Source: an uncultured Alphaproteobacteria bacterium
GTDB taxonomy: Bacteria; Pseudomonadota; Alphaproteobacteria; RF32; CAG-239
Length of the DNA stretch: 64,000 nt
NCBI GenBank assembly: GCA_944391405.1
Contig: CALXTN010000007.1
Location: 1-64,000, forward strand
Reading direction: 5' to 3'
Shown piece by piece: positions 8,837 to 16,855 of the stretch; the first letter of the stretch is position 1, and each line of letters opens with the position of its first letter. Position numbers and translations under genes: made by a program. Under the pieces are notes generated by a model. That model did not search any database. It was given only the letters and a program-made list of their open reading frames with translations, and was not told the DNA's origin.

Positions 8837-9796
8837 TTACTTCTTCTCGCCGAGAAGTTCGTCGAGGTTGATGAGCGGGGATGCACCACCGCCAAAAACC
8901 TTCGGGAAGTTCTTGGCCAAAACTTCTTTGATGAGTTCCGGATGCTCTTTCAGGATTTCTCCTAAACGAGCCCGTACTTCATTTTCAGAAGCACCCTTCA
9001 TTTTCATCGCTTCGGCTTCAGCCGCTGCCTTTAATCTCAAGGCCTCTGCCTCACCAGCAGCCTCAATCTTTGAGGCCTCAGCTTTAGCATTTGTTGAGAT
9101 CTTAAGCTGTTCAGCTTTCTCCACAACAATTTTTCTCTGCATTTCCACCTTGGCCATTTCACTGACCGCATCTTCATAATCCTTGTCGAACTTCACCTCA
9201 ATGATGTTAAGCTCGACATTTTCGAATAGATCGTGGTCATATCTCGGCTCAAAGTTTGCCTTCACTTCTGCAGACAAATCGGCTAATTTGCCGTTTATGT
9301 CTTCATAAGTCTTATTGGCAACCACCTCGGTAAAGGCCGCGTCCAACTGCGGACACAAAGCTTTCCCAACATATTCATTCTCTCCAATGGTTGCGTGGAG
9401 AGTATGAACGTTGTTTGGGCACACATTCCATGTAAGAACATAGGTCAGGAAGATATCCCGACGTTCACAGTTTTTCATTGCGTTTGTATCCTTGTGCGTC
9501 TGGCGGGTGATATCCACCTCCGACATGGAGGAGATAAACGGTATCATCCAGCCAAAACCAGCCTTGAAGCTGGAATTAGCCATTTTCCCCAATGTAATCT
9601 TATATCCGGAATGTCCGGGCATAATCACGTACATTCCATTAATAAAAACTACAAAGATAAATAATACAGCCGCAACCAGCCAAAATCCCCAGCCGAGGAA
9701 AATGGCAGCCACAATACTCACCACCGTTACGAGTAGCAACGGTTTAGTAAGTTTTTCACGCATAGAGAGAATCATGCTTGTGAAGTCTGTTGTCAT
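8837..9796 (-). CDS. SPFH/Band 7 (prohibitin-like) membrane protein
   Basis: About 319 residues from the ATG at 9796; the in-frame TTG at 9820 lacks support. An N-terminal hydrophobic double segment (LLVTVVSIVAAIFLGWGF...FVVFINGMYVI) anchors it, then an SPFH core (MPGHSGYKITLGK to FDKDYEDAVSEM), then an Ala/Glu/Lys-rich coiled coil (AEASKIEAAGEAEALRLKAAAEAEAMKMKG) and a short C-terminal tail. SPFH proteins form ring-shaped oligomers that organise membrane microdomains and proteases. There is no Shine-Dalgarno: the leader is A/T only, ending TTTTAAAT directly before ATG. Codon use is visibly richer in G/C than that of its neighbours, hinting at transfer. Confidence 0.85.
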   Translation of the reverse strand: MTTDFTSMILSMREKLTKPLLLVTVVSIVAAIFLGWGFWLVAAVLFIFVVFINGMYVIMPGHSGYKITLGKMANSSFKAGFGWMIPFISSMSEVDITRQTHKDTNAMKNCERRDIFLTYVLTWNVCPNNVHTLHATIGENEYVGKALCPQLDAAFTEVVANKTYEDINGKLADLSAEVKANFEPRYDHDLFENVELNIIEVKFDKDYEDAVSEMAKVEMQRKIVVEKAEQLKISTNAKAEASKIEAAGEAEALRLKAAAEAEAMKMKGASENEVRARLGEILKEHPELIKEVLAKNFPKVFGGGASPLINLDELLGEKK

Positions 9797-10127
9797 ATTT
9801 AAAAAAATTTGAAGAAACAAAGCACTTATTTATTTTTCAAAACTTCTTTTAACTTATAAATCCTAATCATCTCTCCACGTAGGAGCATCAGCGCAAGCGA
9901 ACGCCTTCTAAATCAAGATGTTATAAGTGAATTGTTAAAGACCATAAATAACCTGTTACCAAGCCACTCATAATCCCCAACGCATCAAAATCTCTCCAAA
10001 CAAACAGTAATCCCTGTTATGTTATAAAAAAATAATATTCAAACTAATCAACCACATAATATTCATCACGCCTATACTATACCACAATTTTGCCCCTCGG
10101 TCAATGGTAAAATATGTGTCGGAAGGC
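9797..10127. other. Intergenic stretch with no recognised gene
   Basis: About 330 bp between two divergent genes. I find no coding sequence with a ribosome binding site, no tRNA and no convincing hairpin. It must hold the leftward promoter of the SPFH gene, which I could not pin down. Confidence 0.5.
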
Positions 10128-10156
10128 TTGCTAAGGCATTAAAAATATGTTATTCT
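10128..10156 (+). promoter_or_regulatory. Probable sigma-70 promoter
   Basis: TTGCTA (10128..10133), 17-bp spacer ending TATGT (extended -10 TG), TATTCT (10151..10156), 27 bp before the start of the next gene. Confidence 0.55.
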
Positions 10157-10183
10157 GATAAAAAGTAAGCGAAGAGGGACGCG

Positions 10184-11164
10184 ATGATGAAAAAAGATAA
10201 AAGCGAAGCGCTGTATGCGAATTATATCAAAGATGTGCTGGCTCGCAATCAAAAGGCGATAGACTACCAAAAGTCGCGTCAAGACTTCTGGCAAGATAAG
10301 CCTCGCGTTGAGGTGGAAAACGCTTTGCAAAAAATCATTGAGCAAGATAATGAATACCGCAAAGATAACAGTGGCGAAAAAAATCCCGGCAACGATTTGG
10401 AAACCTTAATCAAAACCGCGCCGGCGGAGATATTATATCGTGAATATCACGATAACGAAAAAGTCGCCGAAGCCTGTAAGAGTTATCAAGAAACCATAAA
10501 AAATGTGGATGCGGAAAAATTTAAGACCTTACGCCAAGCTTTTACCATGAAAATGGGGATATTGTATAAACAAGTAGTTCCAGAGGAAAAGCAAGAAGAA
10601 TTAATCAACGATTACCTGAAAAAAGTTCTCAGCAAGCGAGAAGCGGAACAATATATGCGTGAAAGTATCAATGATGAGTTTAAGGGAATAGAGCTGGATG
10701 GGACACGTGACCATGGAAATTGCACCAAAGGTATTATGATTTCGCTCTACAAGTTGCAGAAGAAATATGATATTCCGCTGTTTGATAAAAATTTGGATAA
10801 AGAGCATATTGTGCACCCTAAAGAATTATCCGAAGAGTTGAATAAATATGTCAAAAAGTCCGAAAGTGGCTTATTAAAAGATATCAAAGGCATCAAAGCA
10901 GGAGATATTATCATGCTGACAAGAAACGTAAACGGCGCCCCCGGTCATGCGATGATGTGTTATGATTTTAATGAAAAAGGCGAACCGCTATTAATGGGGT
11001 TTAGCGATAACGCCAAAGAGGTTAACGCTTATCAATCAAGAGATGGCGCGATGCGAAGAGGGATTGTGATAGACATTAAATCATTTATTCAAGACCGTGC
11101 ACAAAATAAAGAAAAAAGCCATTTAAAACAAAGCACACACCTCAAAAAAGAAAGTACAAGATGA
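10184..11164 (+). CDS. Unrecognised protein with possible papain-like C-terminal fold
   Basis: 326 residues, no signal peptide or membrane segment, charged and helical in the first ~170 residues. From about residue 178 the pattern suggests a papain-like (NlpC/CHAP-type) cysteine hydrolase: DHGNCTKGIMISLYKL puts a Cys at the start of a helix, and GAPGHAMMCYDFN supplies a His at the start of a strand, followed by MGFSDNAKE with a polar third residue. The order Cys...His...Asn fits that fold, but I cannot name a family. The 1125-residue protein at 28162..31539 shows a similar Cys-then-His arrangement. Shine-Dalgarno AGAGGGA; promoter at 10128. Confidence 0.65.
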   Translation: MMKKDKSEALYANYIKDVLARNQKAIDYQKSRQDFWQDKPRVEVENALQKIIEQDNEYRKDNSGEKNPGNDLETLIKTAPAEILYREYHDNEKVAEACKSYQETIKNVDAEKFKTLRQAFTMKMGILYKQVVPEEKQEELINDYLKKVLSKREAEQYMRESINDEFKGIELDGTRDHGNCTKGIMISLYKLQKKYDIPLFDKNLDKEHIVHPKELSEELNKYVKKSESGLLKDIKGIKAGDIIMLTRNVNGAPGHAMMCYDFNEKGEPLLMGFSDNAKEVNAYQSRDGAMRRGIVIDIKSFIQDRAQNKEKSHLKQSTHLKKESTR

Positions 11165-11240
11165 ATAATTTAAGCTAAGCGATTCTACAAAGGATAAATT
11201 GTTTATCAAGGCGCCATCGCAAGTCCATATTTTCGGCATT

Positions 11241-11270
11241 CACCATTCATCACTCATCACTCATCACCAT
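11241..11270. repeat. Short tandem CATCACT repeat in an intergenic region
   Basis: Three to four copies of a CATCACT-like heptamer. The surrounding 11165..11373 has no supported gene but holds two imperfect copies of TTTTCGGCATT (near 11230 and 11310) and two of GTCAAGAAAG (near 11287 and 11363), which looks like decayed repeat DNA. Confidence 0.5.
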
Positions 11271-11373
11271 TCTCCCCCATTGTCGCGTCAAGAAAGAGCT
11301 CAGCCAAAGGGGCGTGCTTTCGGCATTTTCCCCACAACTCGCCCCTCATTCCCTTTGCTGAGTCAAGAAAGCA

Positions 11374-12522
11374 TTAACCGAGATGAACAATATTTTTCCC
11401 GAATTTCTGCTCCAACTCATCCAAAACTTTGCCTAAGCGTTCATCGCTTTTTTTGACAGGTTGAAACAAATCCAACTGCTCTTTTTCATGATACACTAAC
11501 CCCAAAAGCGTAATTCCAACGCTTCTCCAAGTAATCGCCGGCGAATAGATTGCGTTCAAAAGTTCCATCGCCAAAGGGGTAATTTCATTTTCCTGATTAG
11601 AAGGAAAGGGGAGCTTTGCCCGTTCGGTAAAGACCTTAAAATCCTTGGTGCGCAACATAACTTCAATTTGCACGGCTTTAGCACCTTCACTGCGTGCTTT
11701 ACGACAAGCCGTATGAATATGGCGGCACAAATCGGTTTTAAGCACATTAAGGTCGCGGCTAAATTCTTTGAGAGCAGAAGTTTGTTGAATAGAAAGCGGT
11801 GCTTTCCCTATACGTTCTACTTTAAACAAAGAAATTCCCGACAGCTCGTTTTTGAGATCCATCCCATGCGCCCCGAATTGCGCTTTAATCCAATAATCAG
11901 GGCGACAGACAAAATCAAGAGCCGTAAAAATACACTCTTCGCGCATTTTCAAAATCAATTTCCGCCCCACACCGGCTACATCCGAGATAAGTGTTTGCGA
12001 AAGGATTTTGCGCCTTTCTGCCGAGCCTATCGCAAAAACACCGCCATTGTTTTTAGCTTTATCGCTGGCAAGTTTGGCGAGAGTTTTAGTGGTTGAAAGC
12101 CCAATAGAAATCGGAATATGGAGTTTATCCCATACGTTCATTCGAATCATTTGTGCGGTTTTGAAATAATTTTGCTTATAAAGGAGCTTAGTTCCCGTCA
12201 AATCCAGATAAGCCTCATCTACCGAACACACTTCAACATCCGGAGTAAAAGACTGTAACATCGTCATAACTTTACGTGAGGTCGTTTGGTATAAATCATG
12301 ATTGGCACGAACGTAAAGAATATCCGGAAATTCCTTTTTTGCCATAAAATAAGGCGCGCCCATTTTAAGCCCTAAAGCTTTGGCTTCTTTGGAGCGAGAT
12401 ACCACGCATCCGTCATTATTGGAAAGCACAGCCACGGCTCTTCCTTCTAATTTCGGATTAAAAGCGCGTTCCGCCGAAACAAAAAAACAATCACAATCCG
12501 CTAATGCAATGTAATGTTTCAT
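11374..12522 (-). CDS. umuC: Y-family DNA polymerase, UmuC-like
   Basis: Translesion polymerase of 382 residues from the ATG at 12522, chosen because GAGGTGG lies just upstream; the longer frame to 12567 has no such site. Catalytic residues are visible: ALADCDCFFVSAE with the first metal-binding Asp, and CSVDEAYLD with the second Asp-Glu pair. The palm and thumb regions include SIGLSTTKTLAKLASD and the helix-hairpin-helix VAGVGRKL. The C-terminus contains QLDLF, a beta-clamp-binding motif. No umuD gene is adjacent. A GTTC-N7-GTTC SOS box 53 bp upstream predicts LexA control. Confidence 0.88.
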   Translation of the reverse strand: MKHYIALADCDCFFVSAERAFNPKLEGRAVAVLSNNDGCVVSRSKEAKALGLKMGAPYFMAKKEFPDILYVRANHDLYQTTSRKVMTMLQSFTPDVEVCSVDEAYLDLTGTKLLYKQNYFKTAQMIRMNVWDKLHIPISIGLSTTKTLAKLASDKAKNNGGVFAIGSAERRKILSQTLISDVAGVGRKLILKMREECIFTALDFVCRPDYWIKAQFGAHGMDLKNELSGISLFKVERIGKAPLSIQQTSALKEFSRDLNVLKTDLCRHIHTACRKARSEGAKAVQIEVMLRTKDFKVFTERAKLPFPSNQENEITPLAMELLNAIYSPAITWRSVGITLLGLVYHEKEQLDLFQPVKKSDERLGKVLDELEQKFGKNIVHLG

Positions 12523-12574
12523 AACCACCTCACGAAGAGAGAATAGGGGATTTTTTTTAAGAGTCAATTGTTTT

Positions 12575-12589
12575 GTTCTACTTATGTTC
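12575..12589 (-). promoter_or_regulatory. Alphaproteobacterial SOS box (LexA operator)
   Basis: GTTC (12575..12578), exactly seven bases, GTTC (12586..12589): the direct-repeat LexA operator known from alphaproteobacteria. It sits 53 bp upstream of the umuC-like start. Confidence 0.85.
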
Positions 12590-12600
12590 TAAAAATATAT

Positions 12601-12631
12601 AAAAAAAGACGCTCTAAAAAAAAGAGCGTCT
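12601..12631 (-). terminator. Terminator of the gene at 12648..13502
   Basis: Perfect 9-bp stem AGACGCTCT / AGAGCGTCT with a 7-nt loop, T run on the minus strand. Confidence 0.85.
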
Positions 12632-12647
12632 GTTAAACAATAAAAAA

Positions 12648-13502
12648 TTAGTGTTTAGGCAATTGAAAAGCCCCATTTTCATCTGTGTTTAAAGTAATGT
12701 CTAGCCCATCGTTCTTCCAAATAATAGTAGGAGTAATAATGATATAGGCCATAGGGATATTATCTTTATTAAGGTGATAACCAATAAGATAGTTTTTACT
12801 CCCAATCGTACAAAGGAAATATCGAAACTTACCCAGGATTGCTAGTTTTATAGGCTCATCACAGCTAAGCGGTTTATAAACAGCAACCGGATGAAAATAT
12901 GTGAAAGTTGAGTAGATGTCATAACTGTTCACATCCAAAGAAATAAAACTACTCCTAAATAAGAAGCGCAAAGTACTAAGATCAGGAGAAGTTTTGTCAA
13001 CAAAAACCAAATCAGTAACTCTATTTCCTAGTTCTGTCCCATATTCATAACCATTGCAGATAACACTCCAAGATGAGAAGATATGCTTAAACAGAAAAAA
13101 ACCAGAATTAATAAAGCGAACGTCGCAACCAAAAACTTCTCTGCCACTCCAGATGACCTCAGTTTGACCATCTGTATATAGGGCGATAATTTTCACAACA
13201 GCTTTTTTACGCCGCATTTCTGAAAGATTTCGTCTTTTAAAATCAGCCTGAAAAATAAATATTCTCAATATTTTATCTTGAAATTGCAATGAGTACTCAA
13301 AGGCTGGATAAATAATAAGATGTACCATAAAAAGCACTACAAAAACAGATATCCAAGCAGCTATAGTTTCCCATCCAATCAAATAAAATAAGAAGACAGC
13401 AATCCATCCGCCAATAACTTGATGGTCAAAAACAGCACATCCCCAACAAGCAGGATTTAACAAAGTGCTAAAACACATTTTTCTAAATACAACAAAATTC
13501 AT
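12648..13502 (-). CDS. Unrecognised protein with two N-terminal membrane segments
   Basis: 284 residues from the ATG at 13502. Residues ~30-75 contain two hydrophobic helices (VIGGWIAVFLFYLIGW and IAAWISVFVVLFMVHLII), followed by a ~200-residue mostly beta-like domain with no motif I know. The N-terminus holds a Cys pair (PACWGC). It has no Shine-Dalgarno; the leader is A/T only with TTTAAAT ~12 bases before ATG. The promoter at 13547..13575 fits well, so it is likely expressed. It belongs with the other Shine-Dalgarno-less genes of the window. Confidence 0.65.
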   Translation of the reverse strand: MNFVVFRKMCFSTLLNPACWGCAVFDHQVIGGWIAVFLFYLIGWETIAAWISVFVVLFMVHLIIYPAFEYSLQFQDKILRIFIFQADFKRRNLSEMRRKKAVVKIIALYTDGQTEVIWSGREVFGCDVRFINSGFFLFKHIFSSWSVICNGYEYGTELGNRVTDLVFVDKTSPDLSTLRFLFRSSFISLDVNSYDIYSTFTYFHPVAVYKPLSCDEPIKLAILGKFRYFLCTIGSKNYLIGYHLNKDNIPMAYIIITPTIIWKNDGLDITLNTDENGAFQLPKH

Positions 13503-13546
13503 AAAATAAAAATTTAAATGAAACAATAATTATAAAAAGCGTGGCG

Positions 13547-13575
13547 ACTATATGAGATAAAAGAGGAAAAAGCAA
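13547..13575 (-). promoter_or_regulatory. Probable promoter of the gene at 12648..13502
   Basis: On the minus strand TTGCTT (13570..13575), 17-bp spacer, TATAGT (13547..13552). It lies back to back with the dut promoter. Confidence 0.6.
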
Positions 13576-13583
13576 GAAAAATA

Positions 13584-13612
13584 TTGCAGTAGATAGAAAA
13601 GTTTTTTACAAT
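13584..13612 (+). promoter_or_regulatory. Probable promoter of the dUTPase gene
   Basis: TTGCAG (13584..13589), 17-bp spacer, TACAAT (13607..13612), 27 bp before the ATG. Confidence 0.6.
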
Positions 13613-13639
13613 CTCTCAAAGCAAAAAAAGGAGAAAAGA

Positions 13640-14149
13640 ATGCCAAGAATTGCAAAGTTTGAAAAGGTAAGTTTTGAACAATTTAATACAGCATGGAAAA
13701 GTGTATTTTTAGCAGATGATGCAGAAATAAAAAGCATTTATGAAAATATCAAATTGCCCATGCGCGCCACTTCAGGTTCAGCCGGATATGATTTTTTTAC
13801 GCCGATATCCATAACATTACATCCTAAAGAAAATTTTTTATTACCAACGGGTATTAGAGTGAAAATAGAGGATGGATGGTTTTTGGGGATAATGCCCAAA
13901 TCCGGATTAGGTTTTAAATATAGACTGCAAATGGATAATACAATTGGCGTGATAGATAGTGACTACTATTATTCGGATAACGAGGGACATATTTTTGTAA
14001 AATTAACAAATGATAGCAACAGAGATAAGATTTTAGAATTAAAAGAAGGAGCGTCGGTATGTCAGGGAATATTTTTACCTTTTGGCATAACTTACGATGA
14101 TAATGCGACCGCCAAGCGCAATGGTGGATTAGGTTCTACTTCAAAATAA
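13640..14149 (+). CDS. dut: dUTP diphosphatase (trimeric type)
   Basis: Hydrolyses dUTP to dUMP and pyrophosphate, keeping uracil out of DNA and feeding dTMP synthesis. 169 residues with the five trimeric dUTPase motifs: MRATSGSAGYD, PKSGLG, TIGVIDSDYY, a degenerate motif 4 (EGASVCQGIFLPF) and RNGGLGSTSK. Differences from the usual form: Lys for Arg in motif 2, a several-residue insert after DSDY (YYSDNEGH), and Leu for the uracil-stacking Phe in motif 5. The insert and the ~35-residue N-terminal extension recall Gram-positive and phage enzymes, so horizontal origin is possible. Shine-Dalgarno AAGGAGA. Confidence 0.85.
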   Translation: MPRIAKFEKVSFEQFNTAWKSVFLADDAEIKSIYENIKLPMRATSGSAGYDFFTPISITLHPKENFLLPTGIRVKIEDGWFLGIMPKSGLGFKYRLQMDNTIGVIDSDYYYSDNEGHIFVKLTNDSNRDKILELKEGASVCQGIFLPFGITYDDNATAKRNGGLGSTSK

Positions 14150-14180
14150 AAGCTTTCGCAAAAAAATGATAAGAATAGCA

Positions 14181-14210
14181 AAAAAGGAAGAGTGAGAACT
14201 CTTCCTTTTT
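14181..14210. terminator. Bidirectional terminator between convergent genes
   Basis: 12-bp stem AAAAAGGAAGAG / CTCTTCCTTTTT with a 6-nt loop; A run on one side and T run on the other serve both strands. Confidence 0.85.
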
Positions 14211-14222
14211 AATGAGATATTA

Positions 14223-15155
14223 TTACTTTTTGGGTTTAAAAGGGATAATACGAGAATGTCTGTTTGTTGAAGAGACATTTTTCTCATCATTTGTTGAACC
14301 GTCAATGTTTAAAACTCTACATTTTCCATTGACTGATTTTTTGTTTTTAAGATTAGTCTTAATAGAAAATATTTGCGTTTGCATTGTTGGCTCCGGCTCA
14401 GAAGCATTTAAAATTTGCTCGTTAGGCATATCGGATTGAGCAATAGAAAGTTTACTTTGTACCTCATTACGGTTAAAATAACTTCCTAAGTCTTTACAGT
14501 AGCAAAGAGTATAGTTCTCTCCACCGATAACAACCGTTTCGCCCAATTCAACAGGATATTCTGTTAATCCGCCTTTTTTTTTTTTTTTAATTAAAGACAT
14601 ATCATCATGACAGACAGGAAGCCAAAATACATTTTCAATATTTTCTACTTCAATAGACCAACACGTACACACAAATTGCCGTGTTTCTAAAGAATAGATT
14701 CCCACCGGATAGACTGATACAACATTTTCTGTTCCCTCTAACTGTAAGATAGCAAGCATATCATTCTCAGTTAAAATAGAACGTATTTTTTTGATAACAA
14801 TCTCTCCGGTTGATGTTAAGATGGCTGCAAATACCTCATCTTTCCAGAAGATAAATGTATCTGAGGAAATAGGTTTGACCTCAAGTAATTGTAGATCAAA
14901 AATTTCCGTATAATTATCCAACCTAAAGGCTGGAATCATGGAAATTATTGATTTTTTCCGAGTATCAATATGCAGCCAAAATATCAAACAAGGATAGCGA
15001 AGTGAATTGAAAAAAACGCTTCCCAAAAATACAATACCGCCTTTGCCAAATTCTTCTTCAAAAAAAGTCCTAGCCTCAACAGAATTTTCAATAAAGACCA
15101 AATCTTCCGCCGAAGCATATTGCTCCGGATCAGAAATAAAACCTAATTTTTTCAT
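14223..15155 (-). CDS. Unrecognised protein containing a 15-A coding tract
   Basis: 310 residues, no signal peptide or clear membrane segment, alternating hydrophobic pattern suggesting beta sheet over residues ~20-220, then a polar, probably disordered C-terminus. Five consecutive lysines (SLIKKKKKGGL) are encoded by 15 A in a row (14574..14588 on the complementary strand), so a one-base slip would truncate the protein. No Shine-Dalgarno; the leader is A/T rich with TTTAAAT ~15 bases before ATG. I recognise no family. The adjoining gene is trkH, but nothing links their functions. Confidence 0.6.
   Translation of the reverse strand: MKKLGFISDPEQYASAEDLVFIENSVEARTFFEEEFGKGGIVFLGSVFFNSLRYPCLIFWLHIDTRKKSIISMIPAFRLDNYTEIFDLQLLEVKPISSDTFIFWKDEVFAAILTSTGEIVIKKIRSILTENDMLAILQLEGTENVVSVYPVGIYSLETRQFVCTCWSIEVENIENVFWLPVCHDDMSLIKKKKKGGLTEYPVELGETVVIGGENYTLCYCKDLGSYFNRNEVQSKLSIAQSDMPNEQILNASEPEPTMQTQIFSIKTNLKNKKSVNGKCRVLNIDGSTNDEKNVSSTNRHSRIIPFKPKK
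14574..14588 (-). repeat. Homopolymer tract A15 (coding strand) inside a gene
   Basis: Fifteen identical bases within the reading frame of 14223..15155, the longest homopolymer I noticed in the window. Such tracts are prone to polymerase slippage. Confidence 0.9.
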
Positions 15156-15260
15156 AAAAATAGTATTTAAAGGTTATACATAATCATATCAAAGCAAAAA
15201 TAGGATACATGATATTATTGTGTTATGTCAACAGTTTTGTCAAAAAAAAGACAATAGATA

Positions 15261-16703
15261 TTACATGACTTTGATTTTATGTAAAAGAACAAAGATAGCA
15301 ATAACTTCCAAACGGCCCAAGACCATAATAAAGGCAAGTAAATACTTAACAAAAGGTGTAAATCCTGCAAAACTGCCGGCCGGTCCCGTTGCTTCTGTCA
15401 GTCCAAGTCCAGAGTTTGTAATATTACCGGCAACTGCTCCTAGAGCCGTCAAAAAATCAACACCGGTCATTGTAATTACCAGAGTAAAGAAAACAATGGC
15501 AAACAGAAAGCCTAACACCATGACAAAAACAGACGCCACAATATTATCATCAATGACTTTACCACCGGCTTTCATAACGGCGACCTGATTGGGAGAAAGA
15601 GACGTGGTTGCATTTTTATTAAAAAATGCGGCGATAACCTGCCATCGAAAGATTTTAATAGAACCGGAAGTAGAGCCGGTACATCCCCCTGTAAGAAAGA
15701 GGATAAAGAAGACTACTGGAACCCATCCACCCCACTGTATAAAGTTGTAAGAAGAAAGTCCTGTTGTTGTCATGGCCGAAATAACATTAAAAGAAACATG
15801 TCTAAAAGCCGTAGTGAAATCAATCTTGGCAGTGAGCGCATGAAAAATAGAAATACTAAGGATATAAAAAGCAACAACTTTAAGAAATGCATTAACTTGT
15901 TTATTTCCGGTAATAAACGAAAAACTTCTTTTTTTCGCAATCAGAATAAAATATGTCATAGGGAGCGAGCCAAGCAACATAAAGATACCGATAATAGCTT
16001 CAATAGTAGGACTATCAAAAAAGGCGACGGAATTATTTTTTGTAGAAAGACCGCCGGTACATAAGGTAGCCAGAGCAAAGCAGATGGCATCAAACCAGTT
16101 CATACCGGCCCATTTAAGCAAGAGAGCGCAAATGATATTGAGAAGCACATAGGTAATAATGATATCTTTGGCGATATAGCGAACCTTAGGCAAGAATTTC
16201 TCTTCGGTATCGGAGTTTTCTTTAGTGAAGATGTGCATACCACCGATTCCCAAGAAAGGCATAAGAGCGACGGCAAAAATCACAATACCGACACCGCTGA
16301 CACCATTAAGAATAGCGCGCCAGAAAAGGACAGACTTTGGCTGAGCTTCCACGTTGGTTAAAATGGTTGAACCGGTAGTAGTTAAGCCGGAAGTTGCTTC
16401 AAAAAGAGCATCGGCATAAGACGTAATATCTCCGTTGCCATAGAGTGGTAAAGCGCAGATAAAAGGACAAACAAGCCAGCAAGTAACGGTAATGAGGTAA
16501 CCTTGCAAGATAGAAATTTTTTTAATTTTGCCGTAATTGGCAAGAAACAACATTCCGCCCAAGAACATAGAGAGGATAGAACATTCGATAAAAGTAACAT
16601 CAAAATGACCGGAATAATACTTAAGCACGATGGCAGGCAAAAGCATCAGTGCGCCCCAAACAAAGATAATAAAGCCGTTAATCATCAAAACCGGTTGCCA
16701 CAT
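15261..16703 (-). CDS. trkH: Trk-type potassium uptake protein TrkH
   Basis: Integral membrane K+ channel subunit of the Trk system, 480 residues from the ATG at 16703 (GAGGA upstream; the TTG one codon earlier is not needed). Four selectivity-filter-like loops are visible: TSGLTTTGSTIL, ATLCTGGLSTKNN, MTTTGLSSYNF and GNITNSGLGLTEATGP, with the conserved GGCTGSTSGSIKIFR after the third. About ten hydrophobic helices. It needs the NAD-binding TrkA subunit, which is not encoded in this window. Confidence 0.92.
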   Translation of the reverse strand: MWQPVLMINGFIIFVWGALMLLPAIVLKYYSGHFDVTFIECSILSMFLGGMLFLANYGKIKKISILQGYLITVTCWLVCPFICALPLYGNGDITSYADALFEATSGLTTTGSTILTNVEAQPKSVLFWRAILNGVSGVGIVIFAVALMPFLGIGGMHIFTKENSDTEEKFLPKVRYIAKDIIITYVLLNIICALLLKWAGMNWFDAICFALATLCTGGLSTKNNSVAFFDSPTIEAIIGIFMLLGSLPMTYFILIAKKRSFSFITGNKQVNAFLKVVAFYILSISIFHALTAKIDFTTAFRHVSFNVISAMTTTGLSSYNFIQWGGWVPVVFFILFLTGGCTGSTSGSIKIFRWQVIAAFFNKNATTSLSPNQVAVMKAGGKVIDDNIVASVFVMVLGFLFAIVFFTLVITMTGVDFLTALGAVAGNITNSGLGLTEATGPAGSFAGFTPFVKYLLAFIMVLGRLEVIAIFVLLHKIKVM

Positions 16704-16813
16704 CAAGAAAATCCTCTTCTATTACAATCTCCAACATAATATAAGCGGTGGGTGTATTTTTCAATCGCAACAAGATTTTATCCACTTATGAAAGGAGATA
16801 AAAATAAAAAACA

Positions 16814-16838
16814 TAAAAAAAGCTCCCCGAAGGGAGCC
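16814..16838 (-). terminator. Terminator of the gene at 16856..18034
   Basis: Stem GCTCCC / GGGAGC with a CGAA loop and a T run on the minus strand. Confidence 0.85.
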
Positions 16839-16855
16839 GAAATTTAAACTGCAAC

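Noticed and set aside
11199-11456. 85-codon open frame on the plus strand
   Set aside because: No ribosome binding site, simple-sequence translation from the CATCACT repeat, and it runs into the end of the umuC-like gene on the other strand.
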